64,000 nt of DNA from Aquibaculum sediminis. Lineage in GTDB: Bacteria; Pseudomonadota; Alphaproteobacteria; Kiloniellales; DSM-21159. Below are positions 7,398 through 15,302 of this stretch, in pieces. Both the position numbers and the translations under genes were made by a program. Each line of letters starts with the position of its first letter. The stretch's first letter is position 1. The stretch is taken from NCBI RefSeq assembly GCF_040712085.1, contig NZ_JBFCVK010000005.1, forward strand, positions 186,001 to 250,000, given 5' to 3'. The notes under the pieces are model-generated. The model saw only the letters and a program-made list of their open reading frames with translations, did not search any database and had not been told where the DNA came from.

Positions 7398-7548
7398 GCC
7401 TATCACCTCATGGGCATGGAAGCCCTGCTTGCATATTATATGATAGGCGAAATGCTTCATGATGTCAATGTATTGATGTGCAAACACCAGTAAAACGCCC
7501 ATCTATTGATAGGCGTTTATACCTTGTATGCCTATCAGAAGATAGGCA
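7398..7548. promoter_or_regulatory. GCCTATC/GATAGGC operator array upstream of mmpA-mmpB
   Basis: Five copies of the 7-mer GCCTATC in either orientation (7398, 7442, ~7508, 7530, 7541) within 150 nt of an AT-rich gap. They include the perfect inverted repeat TGCCTATC-AGAA-GATAGGCA at 7529-7548 and CTAT-TG-ATAG at 7503-7512. The first copy sits right upstream of the mmpA start codon. This is the expected arrangement for autoregulation by the XRE protein. Confidence 0.65.
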
Positions 7549-7592
7549 GAACGCGGCTGGCCCAGCGGCCAGCCGCGAAAATCTTCCGCCCC

Positions 7593-7853
7593 TTAAAACA
7601 GCGATAGTTGCGCGCCCCGCCAGCCGGTTTGTTCGGCTTCATGATCGAGCCATGCTGTGGCGAAAACGGCGGCACCGCCATATTCGGCCACGCTACCGGG
7701 GACAAGAAAGCATGAGCGATAACCTGTCTCCGTGACAGGAAGGCGCGCGCCCGTCTGCGTCCTTAACTCAAGGTGCTCGGTGATGCCGAATTTGTCCGGC
7801 GTGAAAGTGATCTCGATTTCAATGCCGCGCCATATGATGATGTGCTTTTCCAT
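7593..7853 (-). CDS. Hypothetical protein downstream of ardC (86 aa)
   Basis: Begins MEKHIIIWRGIEIEITFTPDKFG, then EHLELRTQTGARLPVTETGYRS and ends ETGWRGAQLSLF. Beta-rich, soluble, with no catalytic motif. It lies 32 nt downstream of ardC in the same direction, so it is probably co-transcribed. I associate this family with ArdC-encoding conjugative elements but know no function; an accessory to antirestriction is a guess. Confidence 0.6.
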   Translation of the reverse strand: MEKHIIIWRGIEIEITFTPDKFGITEHLELRTQTGARLPVTETGYRSCFLVPGSVAEYGGAAVFATAWLDHEAEQTGWRGAQLSLF

Positions 7854-7885
7854 CGCTCAGCCCTCCTTGCGGGCGAAGCCGCCGC

Positions 7886-8788
7886 TTACGCGGCGACTCC
7901 TTCCTGCTGTTCGGGTTGCTTCTGGAATTTGTGCAGGTAATCCGCCGCGCGCTGCGCATGGGCGGCGGCGCTGAATATCGCCCGCTTGTCGTCGCGCAGA
8001 ACCTTTAGCCAGCTCTGAATATAGGCGGCATGATCGGTGCCAGGTTCCGGCGTCAGGGCCAGATCGGCGCAAAGGAACGCCGCGCCAAGTTCGGCGACCA
8101 GCTCTTCGCGGGCATAGCCTTCATCGCCCCACCGTTTGCGCCCGAAACTCCGGTCCAGCCGCTTTTCGTGCTTCGTCCAGTGGGTCAGCTCATGCGCCAG
8201 CGTGGCATAGTAGGCTTCAGGACTGCGGAAGCTCTCGAACACCGGCATCTGCACATGGTCCGTCCCGCCGCTGTAATGGGCGCTGTTCCCGCCATGGCGG
8301 ATATCCGCGCCCGTGGCGGCAAAGAATTCCTCGGCATGGTCGATCCGCTGCGCCGGATCAATGACCGGCTCCGGCTTGGCATAGAAGTGTTCCGGCAGCC
8401 CTTCGATCTGCTCGACGTTGAAAACGCTGTAGCCCTTCATGAACGGGATTTGCCGCTCTTCCTCGCTGCCGTCCTCGGTCTCTTCGGTCTTGGTGATCGT
8501 GTTGGCGTAAACGACCAGATTGCCGCGCTCGCCCTTGCGGACATGCGCCCCGAATTCCTTGGCCTGTTTGAAGGTCATCCAGAACGGCGAAAGATAGCCG
8601 CCCTCCATCGCCGCGCCCCAAAGCATCAGGACGTTGATCCCGCTATAGGGCATGCCGTTGTGGCGCAGCGGCTTGACGATCCGCCCGTCCATGTTGCCGG
8701 CGCTCCATGGCTTGAGCCATGTCAGTTCGCCTTGCTCCAGATCGGCAATAATCTTGTCGGTCACTTTTTGATAGATATCGGTTTTCAT
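7886..8788 (-). CDS. ardC: ArdC-family antirestriction protein (zincin-like)
   Basis: 300 aa from ATG 8788, preceded by AAGGAGG; an upstream in-frame start at 8821 lies inside a palindrome and lacks such a site. The N-terminal ~130 residues are the ssDNA-binding ArdC_N domain (IIADLEQGELTWLKPWSAG, GINVLMLWGAAMEGGYLSPFWMTFKQA, VRKGERGNLVVYA). The C-terminal metallopeptidase domain has H199-E-L-T-H203 and a downstream EELVAELGAAFLC carrying the third ligand. ArdC proteins protect incoming single-stranded DNA from restriction during conjugation. The adjacent structured region may control early expression. The same element also carries a restriction-type operon. Confidence 0.88.
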   Translation of the reverse strand: MKTDIYQKVTDKIIADLEQGELTWLKPWSAGNMDGRIVKPLRHNGMPYSGINVLMLWGAAMEGGYLSPFWMTFKQAKEFGAHVRKGERGNLVVYANTITKTEETEDGSEEERQIPFMKGYSVFNVEQIEGLPEHFYAKPEPVIDPAQRIDHAEEFFAATGADIRHGGNSAHYSGGTDHVQMPVFESFRSPEAYYATLAHELTHWTKHEKRLDRSFGRKRWGDEGYAREELVAELGAAFLCADLALTPEPGTDHAAYIQSWLKVLRDDKRAIFSAAAHAQRAADYLHKFQKQPEQQEGVAA

Positions 8789-8809
8789 TGGCTTTTCCTC
8801 CTTATAAAG

Positions 8810-9029
8810 CCGGTTGCACATGCAACCGGACTAGGCCCGCGCCAATGAGCGGGGGGAGACCGTCAGGACCGCAGACAGCGGAGGGGGATCACCCGTCCTG
8901 CACAAGCCGCAGGTGCGGAAGGACGGGGAAACCGCTGGCTGCGCCCGCAGCACATGCGGAGGGCTTGGTCTTGACGGAGGACGGGGCCGCAGGCCCCAAA
9001 GCAAAGAAGGTGTCAGCCCGTCAGGGCTG
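8810..9029. promoter_or_regulatory. Structured non-coding region upstream of ardC
   Basis: Four successive perfect inverted repeats: CCGGTTGCA-CA-TGCAACCGG (8810-8829, just upstream of the ardC ribosome site); CCCGTCCT (8892-8899) with AGGACGGG (8920-8927) and an inner GCAC/GTGC pair; GGGGCC-GCA-GGCCCC (8983-8997); and CAGCCC-GTCA-GGGCTG (9014-9029). It fills most of a ~400-nt gene-free gap (8789-9197). Candidates are an operator plus 5' UTR of ardC, a non-coding RNA, an oriT-like structure, or a single-stranded-DNA promoter. Confidence 0.5.
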
Positions 9030-9137
9030 GCCGATAATGCGCAAGGGATGGAAGCCGGATGGCCGAGACAAGCCAACGGCGCAGGCTCGGTTCACGACAG
9101 CCCGGCCCGCAGGGTGCGCCGATAGCGTACTAAAGGG

Positions 9138-9166
9138 TTGAGATATTCCTATTTTTCCCGTATTTT
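9138..9166 (+). promoter_or_regulatory. Candidate sigma-70 promoter of the defence operon
   Basis: TTGAGA (9138-9143), a 17-nt spacer, then TATTTT (9161-9166), in an AT-rich patch 32 nt upstream of the ATG at 9198. It is the only good match in the gap and is correctly oriented for the six-gene operon. Confidence 0.5.
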
Positions 9167-9197
9167 CCCGATTAGTGCTGATTGTTCCGAGGCGGAC

Positions 9198-9386
9198 ATG
9201 GATACGGACATAATGACGATCAAGGACGTTTCGGCCTATCTGAAGATCACGGAAAAGACCGCCTACCGCCTCACAGCGGAAGGGAAAATTCCTGGCTTCA
9301 AGGTCGGGGGTGCGTGGCGATTTAGGAAGCAGGAGATTGATGCCTGGATTGAAGAGCAAATGAAAGACAGCGAGACGCACAAATAA
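9198..9386 (+). CDS. Excisionase-type helix-turn-helix protein, first gene of the defence operon
   Basis: 62 aa from ATG 9198. MTIKDVSAYLKITEKTAYRLTAEGKIPGFKVGGAWRFRKQEIDAWI is a full HTH_17/excisionase (MerR-like winged helix) domain and almost the entire protein. Its TAA stop overlaps the ATG of the helicase gene (TAATG), so translation is tightly coupled. Although the fold is shared with excisionases, its position argues for a role in the defence operon, as autoregulator or DNA-recognition subunit, rather than in element excision. The integrase gene is 17 kb away. Confidence 0.8.
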   Translation: MDTDIMTIKDVSAYLKITEKTAYRLTAEGKIPGFKVGGAWRFRKQEIDAWIEEQMKDSETHK

Positions 9387-12300
9387 TGCTGCTGGACAAC
9401 AAAAAGAACGGCAAAGTCGGAGACGCCCTGCGTGAGCATTTAAACACGGGGTCACGGCTGTCTGTGATTTCGGGCCTGTTCTCGATCTACGGCTTTGAAT
9501 CCCTGAAGAACGAGTTGAAGGGACTCGACGCATTTCGTCTCATCCTGGCTCAAGAGCCCGCGAACGATTTGTCAGACGGAAATGCAGCCGCGTTGGCGGG
9601 CGACGAGTTCGAGCTGCGCTTTCGGAACCGCCTCGACCAGAGCCGCATAGCGAAAGAATGCGCGAAATGGCTGTCGGAAAAGGCCGACATTAAAATTGCG
9701 AAAAACCCCCGTGCCTTTGGGCAGAATCTTCTGTTCGCCCAGGGCAAGGACGGTGATGCCATCGGCATTCAGGGCAGTTCCACCTTTACGTCTACGGGCT
9801 TCGGCTACTCTGAGTCCAATCGCTTCCACATGAATATGTGCGCCAAGGACGCGCCGAGTACCGAGGCGATGCTGGAGTGGTTCGAGACGATCTGGAACGA
9901 CCCGTCTGCGGTCGAAGATGCAAAGTCCATCCTACTCGAAAGGCTTGAAAAGCTCGTCGCCGACCAAACGCCCGAATTCATTTATTTCCTGACGCTCTAT
10001 AATATCTTCAAAGATTTCCTGGAAGATATTGATGAGGAAAACATCATCAAATCGAAGACGGGATTCAAGGACACGACAGTATGGAACAAGCTCTACAAGT
10101 TCCAGCAAGACGGCGTTCTGGGTGCTATCGACAAACTTGAAAAATATAATGGCTGCATAATCGCAGATAGCGTGGGCTTGGGTAAGACGTTCGAGGCCCT
10201 CGCCGTCATCAAATACTACGAGCTGCGCAATGACCGCGTTCTGGTTCTCTGCCCTAAGAAACTTCGGGATAACTGGACGGTCTTCACGGTAAACGACAAG
10301 CGCAATCTGCTAGCGACGGATCGCTTCAATTATGATGTTTTAAATCACACCGACCTGACCCGCCTCCAAGGCCGATCAGGCGAGATCAATCTCGAAACGC
10401 TGAATTGGGGAAATTATGATCTGGTCGTCATCGACGAGTCCCACAATTTCCGGAACGCAAGCTCCGCCAAGGAAGGGCTGACGCGCTACTCGCGGCTGAT
10501 GGATGAGATCATTCGTTCGGGCGTGAAGACCAAGGTGCTGATGCTTTCAGCGACCCCCGTGAACAACCGCATGAACGACCTGAAGAACCAGGTCGCCTTT
10601 ATCACGGAAGGCATAGACAGTGCCTACAGTGAACAGGGCATCGGCAGCATCGAAGAGACGTTGCGCAAGGCGCAGACGCGCTTCAATAACTGGCTGCGCC
10701 AGGGCGAGGACGAAAGAACGGTCGAAGCCCTTCTCGACGGTATGAACTTCGATTATTTCAAGTTGCTCGACCTTTTGACGATTGCACGGTCGCGCAAGCA
10801 TATCGAGAAATATTACGATGTGACGGAGATCGGCTCATTTCCCGAACGGCTCCAGCCGGTCAACATCAAGGCGGATATCGACACGTTGGGGCAGTTTCCG
10901 CCTCTGCGTGAAATCAACCGGACAATCCGCAAGTTGAACCTGAGCGCCTACTCGCCGCTGAAATATGTGCGGACAGACAAGCGCGAGGAATACAGCCGCA
11001 AATACGACGTGAAGGTAAAAGGCGGTCAGTCGGTGTTCCGGCAGATCGACCGTGAAGAGAGTCTTATCCACCTGATGCGCGTGAACCTTCTCAAGCGCAT
11101 GGAAAGCTCGATCAACTCCTTCGCCCTGACACTGGAAAAGCTGCTCGGAGAGGTAGAAAGCCTGCTCGAAAAGCTGGAAAGCCATAGCTCCGAGGATATC
11201 GAAGAGATCGGAATCGAGGATGTCGAAACCGATGCCCCTGAATTCGATGCCTATCTGATCGGGCGCAAGGTGAAGGTGCTCATCAAGGATATGGATGAGC
11301 ATCGCTGGCGGCAGGATTTGCAGGACGACCGCACCAAGCTTGCAGAGTTGCTGGACGAAGCTCGCAAGATCGAGGCAAGCCGCGACGCCAAGCTCCACCG
11401 ATTGCGGGACTTGATCGCCGAGAAATGCAACAATCCGATCAACGCGGGCAACCGCAAGATCATCGTCTTCACGGCTTTCACCGATACGGCGAACTATCTC
11501 TACGAGAATATCGCGGGATGGGCCAAGGACACGCTAGGCATCAACGCCGCACAGATCACGGGCAGCGGGACAAACAAGACAAACATGCCCGGCCAGAGCA
11601 GCAACTTCGATAACCTGCTAGCCGCCTTCTCCCCTGTTTCGAAGGAGCGGGCAAAAATCGACGAAGGCGCGACCGACGAGATCGACTTGCTCATCGCGAC
11701 CGACTGCATCTCTGAGGGGCAAAACCTTCAGGATTGCGATTACCTTATCAACTACGACATCCACTGGAATCCTGTTCGCATCATCCAGCGATTTGGGCGC
11801 ATCGACCGCCTTGGCTCGAAAAACGCCGTGATTCAGCTTGTGAACTTCTGGCCAAACATGGAGCTGGACGAGTACATCAACCTGGAGGCTCGGGTCAGCG
11901 GGCGCATGGTGCTGCTCGATATCTCTGCGACGGGCGAAGAGAACGTCATTGAGCAGGACAGTGCAGGTCAGATGAACGATCTGGAATATCGGCGTAAGCA
12001 GCTTGAACAGCTCCAGAAGACTGTCGTCGATCTGGAGGATATGTCGGGCGGTGTGTCGATCACCGACCTGACGCTCAACGACTTCCGCATGGATTTGTCG
12101 GCCTTCATGAAGGAACACCTGCATGAGCTGGAAAGCGCCCCCACGGGCTTGTTCGCCGCCGCGACGCTCGATCACGCGCTCAGGCTGGATGGCCTGCCTT
12201 CGGGCGTGGTTTTCTGCCTAAGAAATGTCGGCAAGCCCGTCAGCAACGATGACGGCTACGCGCTTGCGCCTTACTATCTCACCTATGTCAGCGATGACGG

Positions 12301-12604
12301 CCAGGTCAGCCTGACCTTCACGCAGTCGAAGAAAGTCCTCGATGTCCTGAAAAAGCACGGCCACGGCAAGCGTTCCGTGGACACGGAGGCCGTCGCCCGC
12401 ATGAACGCGAAGACGAAGAGCGGGCGTGACATGGGCCACTACCGCGCCTTGCTCGAAGCTGCCGTCGCGAGCGTGGTCGGCAAGTCCGAGGAAAAAGGCG
12501 TGGAAAGTCTCTTCTCGCGCGGCGGCACGAACCTTACCAAGGACAGCTTTCAGGGCATGGAGGATTTCGAGGTTGTCAGCTTCATGGTGGTGAATGCGCC
12601 ATGA
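9386..12604 (+). CDS. SNF2-like helicase with decayed PLD-like N-terminal domain
   Basis: 1072 aa. The N-terminal ~190 residues resemble the phospholipase-D-like domain fused to such helicases (LSVISGLFSIYGFESLKNEL, then IGIQGSSTFTSTGF), but the H-x-K of the PLD motif is missing, so it is probably not a nuclease. Helicase motifs: Walker A GLGKT at 264-268, DESH box (VVIDESHNF), SATPVNN, and motif VI QRFGRIDRLG. A long charged insert lies between the two RecA-like halves (~550-680). Likely a dsDNA translocase. Overlaps the next gene by ATGA. Comparable PLD-helicase proteins occur in several phage-defence islands; which named system, if any, this belongs to cannot be decided here. Confidence 0.85.
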   Translation: MLLDNKKNGKVGDALREHLNTGSRLSVISGLFSIYGFESLKNELKGLDAFRLILAQEPANDLSDGNAAALAGDEFELRFRNRLDQSRIAKECAKWLSEKADIKIAKNPRAFGQNLLFAQGKDGDAIGIQGSSTFTSTGFGYSESNRFHMNMCAKDAPSTEAMLEWFETIWNDPSAVEDAKSILLERLEKLVADQTPEFIYFLTLYNIFKDFLEDIDEENIIKSKTGFKDTTVWNKLYKFQQDGVLGAIDKLEKYNGCIIADSVGLGKTFEALAVIKYYELRNDRVLVLCPKKLRDNWTVFTVNDKRNLLATDRFNYDVLNHTDLTRLQGRSGEINLETLNWGNYDLVVIDESHNFRNASSAKEGLTRYSRLMDEIIRSGVKTKVLMLSATPVNNRMNDLKNQVAFITEGIDSAYSEQGIGSIEETLRKAQTRFNNWLRQGEDERTVEALLDGMNFDYFKLLDLLTIARSRKHIEKYYDVTEIGSFPERLQPVNIKADIDTLGQFPPLREINRTIRKLNLSAYSPLKYVRTDKREEYSRKYDVKVKGGQSVFRQIDREESLIHLMRVNLLKRMESSINSFALTLEKLLGEVESLLEKLESHSSEDIEEIGIEDVETDAPEFDAYLIGRKVKVLIKDMDEHRWRQDLQDDRTKLAELLDEARKIEASRDAKLHRLRDLIAEKCNNPINAGNRKIIVFTAFTDTANYLYENIAGWAKDTLGINAAQITGSGTNKTNMPGQSSNFDNLLAAFSPVSKERAKIDEGATDEIDLLIATDCISEGQNLQDCDYLINYDIHWNPVRIIQRFGRIDRLGSKNAVIQLVNFWPNMELDEYINLEARVSGRMVLLDISATGEENVIEQDSAGQMNDLEYRRKQLEQLQKTVVDLEDMSGGVSITDLTLNDFRMDLSAFMKEHLHELESAPTGLFAAATLDHALRLDGLPSGVVFCLRNVGKPVSNDDGYALAPYYLTYVSDDGQVSLTFTQSKKVLDVLKKHGHGKRSVDTEAVARMNAKTKSGRDMGHYRALLEAAVASVVGKSEEKGVESLFSRGGTNLTKDSFQGMEDFEVVSFMVVNAP

Positions 12605-13383
12605 CTGATATTCGCAACCTTGACCAATTCTATGACAACTTGTCCCTACCGGACGCCTGCGTCCTCAGCAAACGCCTGTTCAAAAAGCAGTTTTACCAGC
12701 ATGGCCAGCTCGGCGCAGCTGACAAGAAAGCCTTTGTCGAAGATATCGACGGGATTGAATGGCGCTACACGATCAAACCCTCGACGATCAACATCCCCAA
12801 GCACGAAAACGACACGCTTGAGTATCTGGAGATCGCCATTTTGCAGGTGGTTCTCACCGCCGCCGAACGTCACCTCCGCATCGCTGCGGTCATCCAGAAG
12901 GCAATCCCCTATCCCCTGCTGATCGTCTTCGTTTGCGGTTCGCGGCTGGCGATCACCGCCACCGACAAACGGATTAACCGTGCCGACGCGAACAAGATCG
13001 TTGCAGAGGGCAGCTATGATACGGGCTGGATCGACCTGACCGCACCTGATGCCGCGCAAACTGCCTTCCTGAACGATTTCCGCGTCACGAAATTCAGCTA
13101 CCGCAACCTCTACGACTTCTATCAGGATGCGGTCGCACGGATCATCGCCCTGAACTGCGCCGTCCACACGGGACGCTATGCGCTGCAAGCCGAAGCGGAC
13201 AAAACACCCAAGGGCAAGACGGAGCGCCTGGAGGCGCTGCGTCAGATCGAGAAGTTTCACCAGGAGCGGAGCGAACTCCGCAACAAACTGAAGAAAGAGA
13301 AGAACCTTGGGACTCAGGTCAGCCTGAACACCAGGATCAAGCAACTGAGTGACCGCATCGAGGCGGCGCGCAACAAACTCTGA
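12601..13383 (+). CDS. DUF4391-like protein of the defence operon
   Basis: 260 aa. Features: PSTINIPKHENDTLEYLEIAILQV near residue 60-85 and a hydrophobic strand pair PYPLLIVFVCGSRLAITATDKR around 100-125, a pattern I recall for DUF4391. The C-terminal ~60 residues form a coiled coil (EALRQIEKFHQERSELRNKLKKEKN...). No catalytic motif is evident. It lies between the helicase (4-nt overlap) and the methylase (11-nt gap), so it is probably a structural or adaptor subunit joining the helicase to the Mod/Res part. Confidence 0.7.
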   Translation: MTDIRNLDQFYDNLSLPDACVLSKRLFKKQFYQHGQLGAADKKAFVEDIDGIEWRYTIKPSTINIPKHENDTLEYLEIAILQVVLTAAERHLRIAAVIQKAIPYPLLIVFVCGSRLAITATDKRINRADANKIVAEGSYDTGWIDLTAPDAAQTAFLNDFRVTKFSYRNLYDFYQDAVARIIALNCAVHTGRYALQAEADKTPKGKTERLEALRQIEKFHQERSELRNKLKKEKNLGTQVSLNTRIKQLSDRIEAARNKL

Positions 13384-13394
13384 GGGGGCGAGCT

Positions 13395-15287
13395 ATGGAC
13401 GCACTGAAAAAAGAAGACGGTGAGAGCCTGAACATCATCGACGAAAACATCGAGGCGCTGAAAAATATCCTGCCCGATGCCTTCACCGAGGACGGGATCG
13501 ATTTCGATACGCTGCGCCAACTTCTCGGCGACACTGTTGCGGACGGCGACGAGAAATACGGCCTCACATGGCACGGCAAAAAGAAGGCCCGCCAGATCGC
13601 CCTCACGCCGTCCACAGGCACGCTGCGTCCCTGCCCGGAGGAAAGCATTGATTGGGACACGACCCAGAACCTCTTCATTGAGGGCGATAATCTCGAAGTC
13701 TTGAAATTGCTGACGCGAAGCTACGGCAACAAGGTCAAGATGATCTACATCGACCCGCCGTATAACACGGGCCGGAATTTGATCTATCCGAACGACTTTC
13801 AAGATGGAGTTCGTGCTTATTTGGAAGTTACGGGTCAGAAAGAAGGGGGGACAAAGCTTACTAGCAACCCGGACGGCAGCGGTCGATTTCATACGAACTG
13901 GCTTTCAATGATCTATCCTCGCCTCAAGCTGGCTCGGAGATTGCTAAGTCCAGATGGGATACTAGTAGTTACCATTGATGATAACGAACAAAGCACGTTG
14001 GGAGTCATTTTAAGAGAAATATTTGAAGAAGGTTCATACGACCACGTTTGCGTACCGATAGTCCACAATCCTAGGGGAGTTCAGGGAAAGAATTTCTCCT
14101 ACGTGCATGAGTACGCTTTCTTCGTATACCCCAGCGGAACCAAAGCAATCGCCAACACTAAGATTGAGGACACAGATATTGACTGGTCGCAGTTCCGAAA
14201 CTGGGGAACCGAATCTGAACGGTCAGATGCTAAAAATTGCTTTTACCCAATCATTGTTCAGAACGATCAGATTGTCGGGTTCGGTGATGTATGCCCTGAC
14301 GAGTTTCATCCCGATCAGACCGAATGGGACGGTGATACAGCCTACGTTTACCCGATTGACCGATCCGGTGTTGAGCGCAAGTGGCGATATGCAAAGCAAT
14401 CGGTGGAAGCGATTAAGCATCTTCTTCGTGCCAAGAAGAGAAGATATGGTTACGAGATCGAACTGGGCAAAGATTTTGGACTGTATAAGACCATATGGAG
14501 TGACCCGCGATACGATGCCAATGACTATGGCACAGGTGTCGTGAACGACCTTGTTCCTGGCTCTCCATTTACATTCCCGAAAAGTCTTTGGGCCGTTTAC
14601 GATAGCATATTAGCCGCCACGGCAGACGACAAGGATGCCATTGTGCTTGATTTCTTCGCAGGCAGTGGAACGACAGCACACTCAGTAATGCAGCTAAACA
14701 AAGATGATGGTGGGAACCGGCGCTTCATTCTTGTTCAGCTTCCTGAACCTATTGAGAAGAATGAAAAATTCTCCAATATTGCAGAAGTCACAAAAGCTCG
14801 CTTGCGAGCTGCTGCCGATGACATTCTACAGGACAGCCCCGGTTACGAAGGAGATTTTGGCTTCAAGGTCTTCAAGCTGGACAGTAGCAATATCCGCGCA
14901 TGGAACCCCGATACTGCCGATCTCGAAAAGAGCCTGCTCGATCATGCCGAGCATCTGGTCGAAGGGCGGAGCGAGCAGGATGTGCTTTATGAGCTTCTGC
15001 TCAAGCGCGGCGTCGATTTGACCGTGCCGATTGAGGAAAAGGAGATTGCGGGGAAGGCGGTCTATAGCATCGGCTTCGGCGTGCTGTTCGCTTGTCTCGA
15101 CGACAAGATCGAGAAGGACGAGATCGAGCCTTTGGCGCAAGGTATCACGGAATGGCACAAGGAGCTTGACCCCGCCTCGGACACGCAAGTTGTCTTCCGC
15201 GATAGCGCCTTTGCCGATGACATCGCCAAGACGAACATGACCGCCATTCTGGAGCAGAATGGCGTTGCTCATGTGCGCAGCTTGTAG
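13395..15287 (+). CDS. mod: Type III-like DNA methyltransferase (Mod subunit, beta class)
   Basis: 630 aa. The motif order is that of beta-class amino-methyltransferases: catalytic D120-P-P-Y-N-T-G first, then a long target-recognition region, then the SAM-binding motif D419-F-F-A-G-S-G-T-T. DPPY indicates N6-adenine (or N4-cytosine) methylation. The N-terminus (LNIIDENIEALKNILPDAFTEDG) is typical of Mod proteins. In type III systems Mod gives sequence specificity to both methylation and cleavage. The middle of the gene, about 13,790-14,830, is visibly more AT-rich than its ends, suggesting exchange of the specificity domain by recombination. Confidence 0.9.
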   Translation: MDALKKEDGESLNIIDENIEALKNILPDAFTEDGIDFDTLRQLLGDTVADGDEKYGLTWHGKKKARQIALTPSTGTLRPCPEESIDWDTTQNLFIEGDNLEVLKLLTRSYGNKVKMIYIDPPYNTGRNLIYPNDFQDGVRAYLEVTGQKEGGTKLTSNPDGSGRFHTNWLSMIYPRLKLARRLLSPDGILVVTIDDNEQSTLGVILREIFEEGSYDHVCVPIVHNPRGVQGKNFSYVHEYAFFVYPSGTKAIANTKIEDTDIDWSQFRNWGTESERSDAKNCFYPIIVQNDQIVGFGDVCPDEFHPDQTEWDGDTAYVYPIDRSGVERKWRYAKQSVEAIKHLLRAKKRRYGYEIELGKDFGLYKTIWSDPRYDANDYGTGVVNDLVPGSPFTFPKSLWAVYDSILAATADDKDAIVLDFFAGSGTTAHSVMQLNKDDGGNRRFILVQLPEPIEKNEKFSNIAEVTKARLRAAADDILQDSPGYEGDFGFKVFKLDSSNIRAWNPDTADLEKSLLDHAEHLVEGRSEQDVLYELLLKRGVDLTVPIEEKEIAGKAVYSIGFGVLFACLDDKIEKDEIEPLAQGITEWHKELDPASDTQVVFRDSAFADDIAKTNMTAILEQNGVAHVRSL

Positions 15288-15302
15288 AATCGGAGGGCGC
15301 AC

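Noticed and set aside
7398..7548. CRISPR-like array from repeated GCCTATC units
   Set aside because: Units are 7 nt, in both orientations and unevenly spaced, which fits operators rather than CRISPR repeats.
9198..9386. Calling the HTH protein the element's excisionase
   Set aside because: The fold fits, but the gene is translationally fused to the defence operon and distant from the serine integrase, which would not be expected to use this type of excisionase.
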